Below, in pieces: positions 44,170-56,507 of a stretch of 64,000 nt of DNA. Position numbers and translations under genes: made by a program. The notes beneath the pieces are model-generated. The model saw only the letters and a list, made by a program, of their open reading frames with translations, ran no database searches and had not been told where the DNA came from. Positions within the stretch are counted from its first letter, which is position 1. Each line of letters opens with the position of its first letter. The DNA is taken from the NCBI RefSeq assembly GCF_000283155.1, contig NW_004454166.1, positions 10,095,170-10,159,169 on the forward strand, read 5' to 3'. The stretch comes from Ceratotherium simum simum (taxonomy: Eukaryota; Chordata; Mammalia; Perissodactyla; Rhinocerotidae).

Positions 44170-44770
44170 AGAACTGCTTGGGAACCAGGATTTCCTTTAA
44201 CAAATATTCAGTGCCAACTACTGGGGATACAGTTGTGAATAAAACAGACCAGAAACTCTTTCTCATGGAACTTGCTGGGAGAGATAGCAAGTGAATAAAA
44301 TAAATTATGTCATCTATTGTAACGTGGTAAGTACTATGGAAAAAAATGAAGCAGGAGACGGAGACAGGGAATTCGAAGGGAGGAACATGTTGAAAATTTT
44401 AAATATGGGGGTCAGGGAAATCCTCCGTGAGAAAGTGACATGGGAGCAAGGATGTGAAGGCTGTGAGGGGTGAGCCAGGCAGATATCTGGGGCAAAGTCC
44501 CTGAAGAGTTAGTGCGAGGGCGTGTTTGTGCAACAGCGAGGAGACCGTGTGGCTGGAGTGGAATGAGTGAGGCAAAGCCAGGCAGATGAGATCAGAGCCC
44601 TGATCAGACAGGAGTTTGTAAGCCATTATGAAGCCTTTGGGTTTTCCTCTGAGCAGAGGAGTGATAAATGCAGCTTAAGTTTTAAAGAGATTTGGAAAGA
44701 TGGAAGGGGAGGCAGATACAAGAACAGTAAGAATTGTTACAGAAATCCAGATGATAGATAAAGATAGTGG
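44170..44770 (+). repeat. Old mammalian interspersed repeat, family not named
   Basis: 'ATTCAGTGCCAACTACTGGG', 'GATACAGTTGTGAATAAAAC', then 'GGTCAGGGAAATCCTCCGTG' and 'GTGTGGCTGGAGTGGAATGA' form a phrase series I know from many mammalian loci. Weaker relatives appear near 10985-11215 and 60456-60700. I cannot assign the Repbase name with confidence. Confidence 0.6.
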
Positions 44771-46620
44771 CAATGAACACAATGGGAAATGTGTGGATGT
44801 GTTAGCATCATGCATCCATTTGTTCATTAATTATTTAATTTAATAAATCATTTAATAAAGGATTTAATGAATATTTATTGAGTCCTCACAGAGATGACAA
44901 TCTGAAATGGAAGACAAATAGTTAATTATCATGAGCCCATCGAGCTCCAGAATTCTAGGAGTCTAAGGAACCAGGGAAGGTAACTGGAATTGGAAAGGGA
45001 GGAACTGGCACCTTCGCGTTATAGAATCTGTTGAGAAACATAGAGGAGTGTTTGGCAGGTGTTCCGTGTGGGCAGGGGACAGAGCAAGGGCAGAGGTCCA
45101 GAGTTGAGCAAGGGGGATGCTGAAGAACACAGTGTGCTTGGAGCCTGGTGTATGAGAGCGGGTGGCTGGAGGTTATGCCACAAAGGCAGGTGGGGGCAAT
45201 TGTGAAGGGCATGGTGGTGAGGAAGCTGCAGGCTAGGTTGGGGGCTGGGGGCGGGGACTCCCACTGGCAACAGCCACTGCAGTAAAAGAAGACCTGCTGC
45301 TCTCAGTCCTACCTGTTCCGGGGAAGGAGACAGCTAGCGGGCCTGCAGCCACATGGGATGCTGAGGCCCTGAGGCAGAGGGTCAGAGCCAGAAGAGCCCT
45401 CAGAGGTCATCCGGCTACATCCATGCATCAGCCAGAGGAAGGCGCGGAAGCCCAGAGAGAGGAGGAATTTTCCACGGTCACTAGTTAGAAAATGGCAGAG
45501 CTGGGCTCTTAAGCTCAGACAGAGTTCTCTTTTATTGCACCTGAGCCTGTCAGAAGGTTTTTGCCAGCCTCTCCTTTATTCGGTGGAATGTGGCCCTGTC
45601 TCTCTGGCATCTATTGGCCAGGACCCATCCATGCTGAGGATCTGGTTTCTGTCTTGGTAGGCAAATCATGGATGGCAAGACCTTGCCTCGGAATCACGCT
45701 GGTCTAGGGGTCTTTCTCAGGATTTTGGACCTGTGGCCCTTTCCCCACCTCTTGTCATCTGCCCAGATTCTTGACATGCGCCATACTCTACTCTCTTGCT
45801 CCTATGACTGCTCATGTCTACCTCGTGACCTGTCTGAGGCTGTGCCCAGTTCTATTTTGTCTGTCTCTCTCTCCACCAATCTCCCACACAAGGCAACCAT
45901 ACCAAAGTCTCATTTCTCTCTCACTCCAAACCCAGCCCAAAAGTTGCTCTTCATCTCTGCATAAATTCTTCTCCTCTTGTCCTTAGTTCTCTCCCTTTCT
46001 CTTTTCAATCCTCGTATCTTCTCCCTCTTCTTGTGTTATCTCTCTTGTTGATTACCCTACTTTTCACAAAAATGCCTAGGGACTGATTGGATAATTGGGC
46101 AAGAAAGAATCCTTTTGGGAGTGAGAGGTAAGGAGGGAAAAGGCTGTGATTAGTCTTACTTTATTATTTTTTCTCTGTCACATCTGTGTTTCAAACAGGG
46201 ACCTGGATTTTGGGTTTGATCTGGACTCTGTAGAGTGGAGCTGTTAATGTCTCCTCTGCCTCGTCTTCCTCCTCCTCTTTCTTCTTCTTACTATGTATTT
46301 TTGCACAATAGACAAAGATTTCCACTCTTCAGATTGGGACTTCAGACTGCCAGCAGTGTGAGCTTCTTTGTCTGTCTTTCACCTGCCATCACCAAGCCGT
46401 ACCATCTCGGTTTGTTTATTGGAATCCCATGTGTCATTTCCCATGGCTCCAAGTTTTGATCAACCTATAACTTCAAATACTACCTCTAGTCTCATGGCTA
46501 CTAGTTTTTTGCCCCCAGCCCAAATATCTCTCTATATTTAAGAGTCTTTAGATTGTCATAAAGCTATCACTCTTTTATAACTGAGTCCCAGTCCCATAAT
46601 TTTCTTGCTGTCACCTAAGT
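44771..46620. other. Unassigned DNA with a possible MIR3/L3 remnant
   Basis: Around 45370-45530 the phrases 'CAGAGGTCATCCGGCTACAT' and 'AATGGCAGAGCTGGGCTCTT' resemble old MIR3 or L3 repeats on the plus strand. The stretch 45880-46080 is pyrimidine-rich. No gene seen. Confidence 0.4.
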
Positions 46621-46633
46621 TCCTTAGCTTTTT

Positions 46634-46874
46634 TTTTTGGTGAGGAAGAGTTGCCCTGAGCTAACAGCTGTTGCTAATCTTCCTCTTTTTTTTTTGCTTG
46701 AGGAAGATTAGCCCTGAGCTAACCTCTGTGCCAACCTTCCTCTATTTTGTATGTAGGTCACTGCCACAGCACGGCTGACGAGTGGTGTAGGTCTGCATCG
46801 GGGATCTGAACCCTAGGACCCCCGGTGGCGGAGGGCGTGAACTTAACCACTATGCCATGGGGCTGGCCCCCAAA
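46634..46874 (-). mobile_element. ERE SINE, diverged
   Basis: It has the head at 46870 (GGGGCCAGCC type on the minus strand) and two tail repeats. The TSD TTCCTTAGCTTTT (46621-46633) versus TTCCCTTAGCTTTT (46875-46888) differs by one base. The body is the most diverged of the eight EREs, so it is probably an older insertion. Confidence 0.92.
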
Positions 46875-46888
46875 TTCCCTTAGCTTTT

Positions 46889-47471
46889 GAGGTGCTTTTT
46901 CCTCTGCTGAAAATGGGAGAGACTATGAATACCCACCTGCCAAAGCTGGCAGGAAGATAAAGTGAGATAATGGACGTAGAATTGTCTTGTAACTTGTAAT
47001 GATGTTTAAAAAGCCCTCTAGAAATCATCATTGCTTTGTGAGTTGTATTTGCAGCTTCAGCAGATGCCTGCTAAATTTAGAAATTGCCCCTGCAATAGAC
47101 ATATGTTGCCACCAGGTGGCAGGAGAAACCTGTGCTGCAATCAAGGAGAAAAAAACATTCCGAGAGAGAACAAAATAAATTCTGATTTTAACAAGCAGCC
47201 AACTCTTTAGTGATTGTTAAATAAACAACAAGTGTATTTATAAATCACAGCAGCCCTGAATAAACCAAATATAAAGCCTCTAATACAATGTGTTTCAGTT
47301 TATTAGGCAATGGTGATCATTTTCCAGATGAAATCTGATATAAAACCCCAAATATATAAAATAGATAAAAGCAGCAGTACTCTTTCTGAAGTAGGGCAGG
47401 GACACTGGGAGTCTGTTCCCTCATTCTCTTCTTTTATCCTTGAGCCACCTCTGCTGGACCTCAGGTCTTCA
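46889..47471. other. Repeat-free stretch with CTCF-type motif
   Basis: No repeat recognised. The AT-rich, non-repetitive sequence at 47040-47340 surrounds the CTCF-like motif and could be conserved noncoding DNA. Confidence 0.45.
47109..47122 (+). promoter_or_regulatory. CTCF-type binding motif
   Basis: CCACCAGGTGGCAG fits the CTCF core CCASYAGRKGGCRS at all 14 positions. It lies outside any recognised repeat. Occupancy cannot be judged from sequence. The inner CAGGTG is also an E-box. Confidence 0.6.
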
Positions 47472-47486
47472 TGGGACAGAGTTTTA

Positions 47487-47657
47487 TTTTTTCACTATTA
47501 TTTTTAAAAATTTATTTATGTTATTGAGGTATAATTGACGTACAACATTATATTAGTTTCAGGTGTACAACATAATGATTTGAATTGTGTATATTGCAAA
47601 ATGATCACCACAATGAGTCTAATTAACATCCGTCACCACACATAGTTACAGAATTTT
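47487..47657 (-). mobile_element. Very short L1 3' insertion with 15-bp TSD
   Basis: 171 bases of antisense L1 3'UTR begin with oligo-T. They are bracketed by the perfect repeat TGGGACAGAGTTTTA at 47472-47486 and 47658-47672. It is a severe 5' truncation of a target-primed insertion. Confidence 0.95.
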
Positions 47658-47754
47658 TGGGACAGAGTTTTAAACCACTGTTCTGATAAGTATATTTTCC
47701 CAACACCCTCTTAAAACATTCTTTTATCATTATGAAAAAGTGTATAGTAGTTTT

Positions 47755-47945
47755 TAAAATAAAGAATTTTAAATAGTTTATATAAAATATAAATTATAAA
47801 TATATAAAATCTATATAAATTATAAAACTTATAGAATTTATAGAATATACAATCTTATAGAATTTTTATAGATTCCATATAGAATTAGAACATAGAAATA
47901 TAAATTTTTAAATTTTAGAATGAAAATATATTATTTTAAGTCAGT
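47755..47945. repeat. AT-rich low-complexity tract
   Basis: About 190 bases built of imperfect TATAAAAT/TATAGAAT units, over 85 percent A+T by eye, without strict periodicity. It may be easily unwound; no function is shown. Confidence 0.75.
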
Positions 47946-48034
47946 TAAGGAAAGTGCCTTAAAAGAGTATTCCTAACATTCTCAGCTGTTCTCCACCTCT
48001 TATTTTAGTTGTTGGAAATTTTCTCCCTGGCTTT

Positions 48035-50847
48035 CAGTTCAAGATGGCAGACTGAGCAAAAGCATCCAACCTCTTTCACCCTTAAAAGTATCAACATGAA
48101 TAAGTTAGTTCAATATAAAGAAGTGTTAAAATAAACCAATTCATTAAAAAAGTGAGAATGTGGTGTGACACATTAGAACATGAAATGTTTTGGAGAATTT
48201 CTAGAATATAGAAGGCAGATTGGGTTTAAACTCATAGGCAAGCCAGAGTAGAGAGGGCCAGGGCTTGGTCTTGCCCTGGAGAAAGCAGCAGAGCAGAGGA
48301 GAAGTGGGTTTTCATCCAGAGGGGGAGAGCCCCCGCCTCCCACAGTCACCAGGGTGGAGCAATGCAGAATGGGGGTAGGAGCGGCCAAACTAGAGATAGT
48401 GAGCAAAATGTCTGCAGGACGGCTGTCTTGTTTAACTTCTCAAACTTCCCTCCTTATTCTCCCCCTGAAATCCCCCTGAACAGTGGGGTCCTTGCCATCT
48501 AAGGCTGAAGAGAGAGGAATATTTTCTAGAGAAATCAAGAAATCTATAGGCAAGATGCCAGGCCCCACAAAAGGGTCTATTGTAATCTAGAATACAGTCG
48601 TCTGTATATGGACACTGGGGCCAGTGGACATCGGGGATGGTGCCACCTGCCTGCTCCCCCTCTCACACCCCACGGAGATGCTTTCTAGTCAACACACTCC
48701 ACCCACAGACTGAGAGCCCACAGTCACTCCTGCCACTCAGAGGAGACGCTGGTAACGGCTGAGCAAACATCAACCCATCTCTCTCCATTACTCAACCTAG
48801 ACTTTCTTCAAAAAATGTGAATGGAGAACCAGTGAGCAGCAGACTCATGAAGAGAATAAGAGGCGAAAAATGAGAATGAACTAAAGAAACTGACTCCAGA
48901 GAAAACGGGGATAATTCAGGGAAAAGAAGAAAACTTTAAAAGGATTACTAAACATGTGAATTAGTCAAATGATACTGTTCTCATAAAATCAGAGGAGTGT
49001 ATTATGATAAAGAGGCAATTAGTGAACACAGAAAATTCCAAGGAGATTTAAAAATATAATTCCTACATCAAGGCTTCCACAGTGCACAACTCCGGGGTGT
49101 AGCTCTGTGCGTGGAGCTCTCTGGATGGCACAGCCTTGTGGCCACAGGCAATGGCCTGAGTTTGGAGGTCGGGCACCTGGACTCAAGTGTAGACTGTCAC
49201 AGCAGCAGAGATGGCTTGACTTCTCTGGGCCTTAGTTTCCTTCTGGCCCTAAAATACTGTGGCACCAGGAATGTATTCAATGAAGGCACAATAGGCCTTT
49301 TCCTGTCTGTGGTTCCTACAGATGTTAAGAGACTCCTACAGGTGGCCCTGCTCCTCTCTATGTCATTTACTCTCTGCTTTTATAGCCCATTGCAACTTCT
49401 TTCTCCTTTGGATCTGAACCTGGGTATAGGAAGGACTTGGGAGGGCACCCACTTCCGCTACCTGCCTCACCCGAACTCGGACTAGTCCTGAAGCAATTCT
49501 TTCTCGGTAATGCTTTAATCTGGGACGAGTATGTATCTCCTTCATAAAGATGAGGACAGAGAAAAATCAATGTAAGGTTTATGGAAGCATTCTGTAGCAC
49601 AAGAGAAGCATGATAATGTACTGTGACTAAGCAAATTCAGTTTCTTCTGAAATAGAATTCTTGCAAGAAACTGAAAACACATTAAAAAAAAAATATATCA
49701 ATTCCTAGCAAGACATACAAGGATACTTGTTTCTATTAATCTAACCAGGCTGTTATGGGGAGGAAAGAGAGTGAGAAAATAAAAGGATGCATAGAAATGA
49801 CAAATATGGTAGCTAAAATAAAATCCATATAGGAATCAAGAAAGTGGAGACAGGATACTACAGAAAAACAATTGAGGTAGAAGACAAACTTCAGATGTTC
49901 TCAGAATGTAGAGGAAAAGGCAAAGATATTAAAGCAATGTCAAAGAAGATGGCAGCTGTGAGCAATGGAAAGGAGACATTAACTTCATAGCTAGCAGGCA
50001 TTCTAGAGAGAGAATCCAGCACAAATGGAATAGAGGCAGTAAACAACAGAAAAAACGAAAAAAGGGTTTTTGGATTTAAAATAATCTTAAAAAATTAAAA
50101 AAAATTAGATTTCAAAGAAAAAGAAATAATCCTGCAAGCATCCTGAAAAGAACGGAAAAAACCTGTTTCTGACAAATAAGCAAAAAGCGGATTGATGTTA
50201 GAATTCTTGGCAACACTAAATGCCAGAAAACAATGTAGTGATGGATGTAAAACTTACTGGAAGAGGTTGTGGTTCCTATGTGAAGAGAATAGGAGGACAC
50301 TCAGATATGTTTGGTATCTGAAGGAATATACCACCCTTATAATGTTGCTTAACAAATTAGTCTCAGGTGTTCCAGATCATTGAGACATGCATTACGCTGC
50401 CGTGAGCATCGAATACACTAAACATATAGATATAATTTAAGTAACAGTGATAGATGTAGTTGTACAGAAAACAAAAGACTAAAGAAATTATTCATATTAT
50501 ATATATTTAAAAGAGAAAATAATATTACCTGAATTCAAAATAAAAGAAAGCAGAAAGAATAGAGGGCAAGGAAAAATGCAAGTGCTAATTTTCCTATTTT
50601 TCAATAGATTACAGTAAAAATTAGTTTTTATGTTTGATGAATAATTATGGATTTGAGAGTGCTTTTCAAAGTTTTACATGCCATTTATTAGTAGAATTCC
50701 AAATAGTTGTAGAAGAGTAAAATAAAGTTTAACCTTAAAGAAAACTAGAGCAGAAAGGAAATATCAAAGAAACAAAAACCAGAAAGCATAAAATGGCATT
50801 AGAAAGACCAAGCATAACAAGTATGAGAATAAAAAATAGTCTAAAAT
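48035..50847 (+). mobile_element. Old L1/HAL1-type element, ORF1 side
   Basis: It starts near 'TTCAAGATGGCAGACTGAGC', a HAL1/L1M 5' leader, and is A-rich on the plus strand with ORF1-like phrases ('AAATGCCAGAAAACAATG', 'TGCAAGCATCCTGAAAAGAA'). The interval 49080-49560 is different and GC-richer and may be an intrusion, with a weak MIR-like 'CTCTGGGCCTTAGTTTCC'. The family is by eye and the boundary of each piece is vague. Confidence 0.6.
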
Positions 50848-51055
50848 CGGGGCCGGCCCCGTGGCTTAGCGGTTAAGTGCGCGCGCTCCATTGCTGGTGG
50901 CCTGGGTTCGGATCCCGGGCGCGCACTGACGCACCGCTTCTCTGGCCACACTGAGGCTGTGTCCCACATGCAGCAACTAGACGGTTGTGCAGCTATGACA
51001 TACAACTATCTACTGGGGCTTTGGGGGGAAAAAATAAATAAATAAAATCTTTAAA
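50848..51055 (+). mobile_element. ERE SINE, short form
   Basis: Head, GCGCGC-rich tRNA-like part, 'CAACTATCTACTGGGGCTTT' module and AATAAATA tail; no tail repeats. The TSD AAAAAATAGTCTAAAAT (17 bp) lies at 50831-50847 and 51056-51072, perfect. Many CpGs remain, so it is probably young. Confidence 0.96.
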
Positions 51056-52200
51056 AAAAAATAGTCTAAAATTGCCTGTTTAAGAAAAGTTAAACTTTCT
51101 CCAATTTGATCATAAAATAAAATTCAGTGGTTTGCTATGTTCAGCAATAAAATAAAAGACAAACATATGTTAGGAAAACAGACAAAAAGGAGAGAAGAGA
51201 GTTTATAGCACTCATTAAGGGGTCATTTAGAATCATTTTATACTTCTAGAAGTGATGACATAGATCCGTGGTTCACTGTCAGGTGCCTCAGAATCAGCTG
51301 GAGAGTCTGTTAGCAAACAGATCCCTGGGCCCCACCCACAGAGTTTCTGATTCATTAAGTCTGGCATGGGTCATGAGGATTTGCATATCTAACAAATTCC
51401 CAGGTGAGGCTAATGCTGCCAGTCGCTGAGAAACACCGGTTGAGAGTGGAGATTTGATAGTAATGAAAATTTATGTGCTAAGGAATAGCATCAAAATATA
51501 CACAGCATAAAACCAATGGAAATACAAGAAGGTAAGAGAATAACAAATTCAATACATTATGAATCTTAAACAGGAGTAATTTAAAAAGGGATAAAATTAT
51601 CTAACTATTTTAATTAACATCATTATATTAATACTACAAATGAAAAACATACCCTTTCAAGTGTCCATGGAATAGTTACATTTAACTGCAGATTAGTATA
51701 CTTTTATAAATATCCATTTATAAAGATCAAGGTAGAAAAAATATATGATTAAAGTTTTTGAAAAAAATATTAATTTTTTCTACACCAAGCAGCTAGGAAA
51801 AAAATAAAAAACTAACTTTAAAAAAGTTATAATTGCTTATAAATAGGGCAATTATAAAGAAATACACTTAAAATGGAAAACAGTGGAATTTATAAATAAT
51901 TATTAGACTGGTTCTTTAAAAAAAGACAAACATGGAAATTTTAATCAAGATAAAAGTGGAAAAAATATGTAAATAAAAGTATAGTGAAGAACAGTAATAT
52001 AGTGATAGACATGCAGAATGTTAAAAAATTAAAAGTCAATAATATGAACAATTGCAGCAGAGAACTTAGAAATGGATGGTCTCCTGGAAAAAAACAGATC
52101 AAAATTGATTCTAAGAAATAGAAATCCTGAATGGCATGATAATCAAGAAAAAAAGAAGAAATAAAATGATTAAATCTCAAGGAGAATAAAAAGAAAAACA
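51056..52200 (+). mobile_element. Old L1/HAL1-type element, continuation
   Basis: A-rich sense-strand L1M-like sequence ('TTTCAAGTGTCCATGGAATA' near 51660 recalls the endonuclease region). It is interrupted by the MER5A at 51266-51438. No frame is open. Confidence 0.5.
51266..51438 (+). mobile_element. MER5A-type nonautonomous DNA transposon
   Basis: 'GTGGTTCACTGTCAGGTGCC', 'TGGGCCCCACCCACAGAGTT' and 'ATTTGCATATCTAACAAATTC' are in MER5A order, with the decayed inverted end at about 51430. Confidence 0.88.
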
Positions 52201-52445
52201 GGGGCCAGCCTGGTGGCGTAGTGGTTAAGTTCCCACGCTCCTCTTGGAGCATGGACCAGGGTTTGCAGGTTTGGATCCTGGGCACAGACCTACACACTGC
52301 TCAGCAAGCCACGCTGTGGTGGCATCCCACATACAAAGTAGAGGAAGACTGGCACAGATGTTAGCTCAGGGACAATTTTCCTCAAGCAAAAAGAGGAGGA
52401 TTGGCAATGGATATTAGCTCAGGGCCAATCTTCTTCACACACACA
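52201..52445 (+). mobile_element. ERE SINE, tail-repeat form
   Basis: Head GGGGCCAGCCTGG at 52201, no 'CTACTGGGG' module, two 'TTAGCTCAGG' tail repeats and a short CA run. Flanks AGAAAAACA and AGAAAAGACA give only an imperfect TSD. Confidence 0.92.
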
Positions 52446-52839
52446 GAAAAGACACTCTAGGCTAGAGGTAATTATGGATTATTCTTCCCCAATTGGTAAG
52501 AACTGGAAAATTTCCATACCATTTGTACAGTTCTAGAGTATGGAAACTGATGAGTTTAAAGCCAATCAAAAAGTAGCATAATTTAAATATTCTCAGTAGA
52601 GATGGATGAAAAAATCTACAGACCATTCCTAAGAATCTTAAATCTTAAGAAAAACAAGTGAGTACAAAATGACACAATGAAACCAAATAGCACTGACCCT
52701 ATAAAGGAAATGATTATTTTTAGGAATTTATTACAATAAGACATCATATCCACAGAGTCACAGTGAGATCCTAACAAAAGATAAAGTAATACACCCATTT
52801 ACTAGAAAACTTAGCATTGTATTAAGAGTACCTGTTTAA
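52446..52839 (+). mobile_element. Old L1 fragment between two EREs
   Basis: A-rich sense L1M-like ORF2 sequence, fragmentary ('TTTAGAGCCAATC'-type phrases, 'CCTAAGAATCTTAAATC'). The low confidence reflects the divergence. It continues for a few bases right of the next ERE. Confidence 0.4.
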
Positions 52840-53082
52840 GGGGCCAGCCCAGTGGCGTACTGGTTAAGTTCACATGCTCCCCTTTGGCGGCCTGGGGTTC
52901 GCAGGTTCGGAACCCGGGGGCCGGACCTACGCACTGTTTATCAAGCCATGCTGTGGCGGCGTCCCATGTAAAGTGGAGGAAGATGGGCACAGATATCAGC
53001 CCAGGGCCAATCTTCCTCAGCAAGGAAGAGGAGGATTGGCAACAGATGTTAGCTCAGGGCTAATCTTCCTCAAAAAAATAAA
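52840..53082 (+). mobile_element. ERE SINE, tail-repeat form
   Basis: Head GGGGCCAGCCCAG and two tail repeats ending in A-rich sequence. The perfect 16-bp TSD AAGAGTACCTGTTTAA is at 52824-52839 and 53083-53098. ORFs on both strands inside it are SINE artefacts. Confidence 0.97.
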
Positions 53083-53098
53083 AAGAGTACCTGTTTAA

Positions 53099-53666
53099 AC
53101 CAAAATCATAATCATAATTATGACAATCTAGAGTTCCCATTAATCTCATAACATTAGTGGGAGCATTTACACTTCCCCAAAATAGAGGATTTGGTTGGGT
53201 CAGTTTGCCCCCACTTATATGGAGTACACCTCTTAAGTCGTATCTGTATAAAGCCATTTCGAATGTTCCTGGCCTTCTTCATACCTTTGCAACTGCTCCC
53301 TGGTGCCATCAGCTATGGCTTGAGTGGCAAGGTTGTATAGGACACGTATGGCTCCAGCCAGGGCATGCTTGTGGGAAACACCTGCTTGGGATCCCTTTTC
53401 TCAGGAGGAAAGTGAACTGGAAGGCATTCCTTGGACTTCTTTTGCAATGTGTGCAGTTCACAAGCACTACTGAGCTATATCTCTACTACTACTATCTGAG
53501 CTATACTGCCTCTGTGATAGAAAAAACCCAGGAGCGAGAGCCCAGAAGGCAAGATGATGGAGCATGACACATTTCTCCATGCAGGAATACTTAAAAATAG
53601 TGATGATGGCACCGAACTTCCTGCAGCTTTGTGGGTTGAGGTTTTGAGTTATTTCTCTTGGCTGTT
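53099..53666. other. Unassigned DNA with a 136-codon ORF
   Basis: 53157-53567 (+) is open for 136 codons with Trp/Leu-rich and Tyr-rich stretches and a charged end. I do not recognise it and see no promoter, splice sites or polyadenylation signal. It may be a piece of a decayed processed pseudogene or chance. Confidence 0.3.
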
Positions 53667-53680
53667 AAAGGACACAGTGA

Positions 53681-53924
53681 GGGGCCGGCCCGGTGGCGCA
53701 AGCGGTTAAGTGCGTGCGCTCCGCTGCAGCGGCCCGGGGTTTGCTGGTTCAGATCCAGGGCATGCACCGATGCACTGCTTGTTAAGCCATGCTGTGGCGG
53801 CGTCCCATATAAAGTAGAGGAAGATGGGCATGGATGTTAGCCCAGGGCCAGTCTTCCTCAGCAAAAAAGAGGAGGATTGGCATCGGATGTTAGCTCAGGG
53901 CTGGTCTTCCTCACACACACACAA
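53681..53924 (+). mobile_element. ERE SINE, tail-repeat form, near consensus
   Basis: It opens GGGGCCGGCCCGGTGGCGCA and keeps most CpGs, two tail repeats and a CA run before A5. The TSD AAAGGACACAGTGA (53667-53680) versus AAAGAACACAGTGA (53925-53938) has one mismatch. Confidence 0.96.
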
Positions 53925-53944
53925 AAAGAACACAGTGACTCAAA

Positions 53945-55190
53945 AAGCTAAAAGTGGTGCTGGAACAACTGGATATCCAAATGCAAAATAATGAGGTTGA
54001 GCCCCTATTGTACACAGTATAGGAAAATTAACTCAAGACGCATTAATGACCTAAATGTAAGAGGTACTACTATAGGATTCTTAAAGAAAACGTAGGCATA
54101 CATCTTCATGATCTCAGATTTGGCAATAGTTTTTTAAATACAGCAACAGAAGCACAAGCATCAAAAGAAAAAATAGATAAATTGGACTTCATTAAAGTTA
54201 AAACCTTTTGTGCTTCACAAGTTTTCAAAGGACACCATCAATAAAGGGAAAAGATAATCCACAGAGTGGAAGAAAATATTTAAAAATCATGTATCTGACA
54301 AAGGATTTATATCTAGAATATTTAAAGAACTCTTACAATTCAATAATAAAAACACAACACAATTAAAAATGGGCAAAGGATCTGAATATCTCTCCAAAGA
54401 AGATATACAAATTGGCAATAAGCATATGAAAAGATACTCAACAACATTAGTCATTAGAGAAATGCGAATCAAAACCACAACAAGGCACCACTTTATACCC
54501 TCTAGGATGGCTATAGTTAAAAAGACAGATGATAACAAGCATTGGCGAGGATGTAGAGAAATTAGAACACTCATATACTGCTGGTGGGAATGTGAAATTA
54601 TGCAGTTGCTTTGGAAAACTGTTTGGCAGTTCCTTAGAAAGTTAAACATCGAGTTACCATATGACCCAGCAATTCCACTCCTAGGTATATACGCAAGATA
54701 AATGAAAACATATGTCAGCCAAAAACAAACAACAAACAAACAAACAAAAAAACAAACTTGTACATGAACGTTTATAGCAGCATTATTCATAATAGCCTAA
54801 CGGTGAAAATAACTCAAATGTCCATTATTTGGTCAAGAAAAGGAATGAAGTATTGATAGACGCTACATGAATGAATCTCAAAAATATTATGCTATGTGAA
54901 AAAAACCAGACACAGAAGACCGCAGAGTGTATGGTTCTATTTATATGCAATGTGCAGAACAGGTAAATCCATAGAGACAGAAATTATACTATGAGTTCCC
55001 TGTACGAGCGGTAGGGGGTGAGGAGTTTAGGGGTATGGAATTTCTATTTGGGGTGATGAAAATATTCTAAAATTGATTGTGATAATGGTTGCACATCTCT
55101 ACATATACTAAAAACCATTGAATTGTACCCTTCAGTGGGTGAATTATGTGGTATGTGATTTATATCTCAATAAAGGTGTTACAAAGGCTA
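53945..55190 (+). mobile_element. 5'-truncated L1, ORF2 end and 3'UTR
   Basis: It begins near 'GGTGCTGGAACAACTGGATA' and ends 'CTCAATAAAGGTGTT'. The open block 54369-54701 (110 codons) includes the ORF2 C-terminal region with '[14 protein letters not shown]'. The first Cys of the C-terminal Cys-His motif is replaced and stops occur around it. An AAAC repeat lies at about 54723-54755. Confidence 0.85.
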
Positions 55191-56507
55191 GAATATTGTG
55201 GACATTGGGGTCATACATAGCCTGAGTCTCCTCAATATAGCCTCCATGTATTCTTATGTTAAAAAAAATATGTTTATTTCCTACTTAGAGATTTAAATTC
55301 CTCCTTTCTCTTCCACTTTGGTAATCTGGTTTCCTGAAATCTCTGTTTCCATTACAGCTTTAGTTCCACAGGTTTTCATCTTTATCCAATCTTTCTTGAC
55401 ATCAAATTGTTATTTCTTCATGACTCTTTGCTTTAGTTTCATAGAAGCAATATATTCTTGAATCTTGCTGGGAGTATGACTCATAAATGCTTCAAAATTT
55501 CTCCTGTTTCTTGGGGTAAATCTATTTCATAAAAGAATTTTTTTTTTTTTTTTTAAGATTTCCTCTTCTTCCTCTGACCTGCAGTATTATTTCTTATTTC
55601 ATAGACGTGGTGATTTTACTCTGTTTCTTCACTTGGGTCATCCACCTCTGAGACTCAGCCCTTTGCCTGTCCTCCAGCGATTAACACCAATCAGCTGTTT
55701 GCTAAATGTTGTACATGTCCTGAGGTAATGCTCATCTTAGTGGTCTACACTGGGGTCAGTCTACGAATTGCTAATGGAGTGTTAACTAAAGTTCGTTTGC
55801 CATTTTCACGAAACTTTGGGAGTGGAGACATCAAATGTCTGCTACCAATGTCACCGTCTCAGCCAGTCCCCTTTCTGTTGAAATTTATTTGGTAAAATGT
55901 TTAAGGTTGAATTACCTATACTTAGTTTAAGAAGATTGAGACTCATAGATGTATTGATAAGAATTCAAATAATTGGAAAAGCATTCGGAAAACTTCAGCT
56001 TTGAGAGAAGAACGCCTTATCTTGTGATGGTAGTTGCAGGAAGAGGCAATAAGGAGGCTTTTGTCAGAAATTGTGTTAGCTAGACCAGTGGATCTAAAAT
56101 TTTATTACTACCATACATCAAAATGAATTCCAGATGGACTCAAGAGTTAAAAGAATGTACAGTCAGAAAACAGACTAAAGTGAAATAGAGATATTATTAT
56201 TTTTTTTTCCTACAGCAGAATACCTTACCAAGCATTGAAGTCACAGAAAAATAATCATAAGAGAAAGAATTCCAAGTTTGGGCCCATCCAATGAAAAACT
56301 TCTATCCAACAACAAATATAACCAAAATTTAAAAGGCAAACACTTTGAATGTATTTGTAATGATAGTGACAAAGTAGTCGTCATAGGATTTCACATCTGC
56401 ATGGAACCTTAGAAGTTACTTTGGTCAAATTTCTCCTGAGGCTCAGTATGGGATATTAGATCCATACTGGCCTTGTGGCTGACTTGCTATGGGTAGGCCA
56501 TCAAGTG
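55191..56507. other. Unassigned DNA
   Basis: No gene or named repeat. A T17-18 run lies near 55540 and a T-rich run near 56195; both could be remnants of antisense A-tails, but nothing recognisable follows. Confidence 0.4.
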
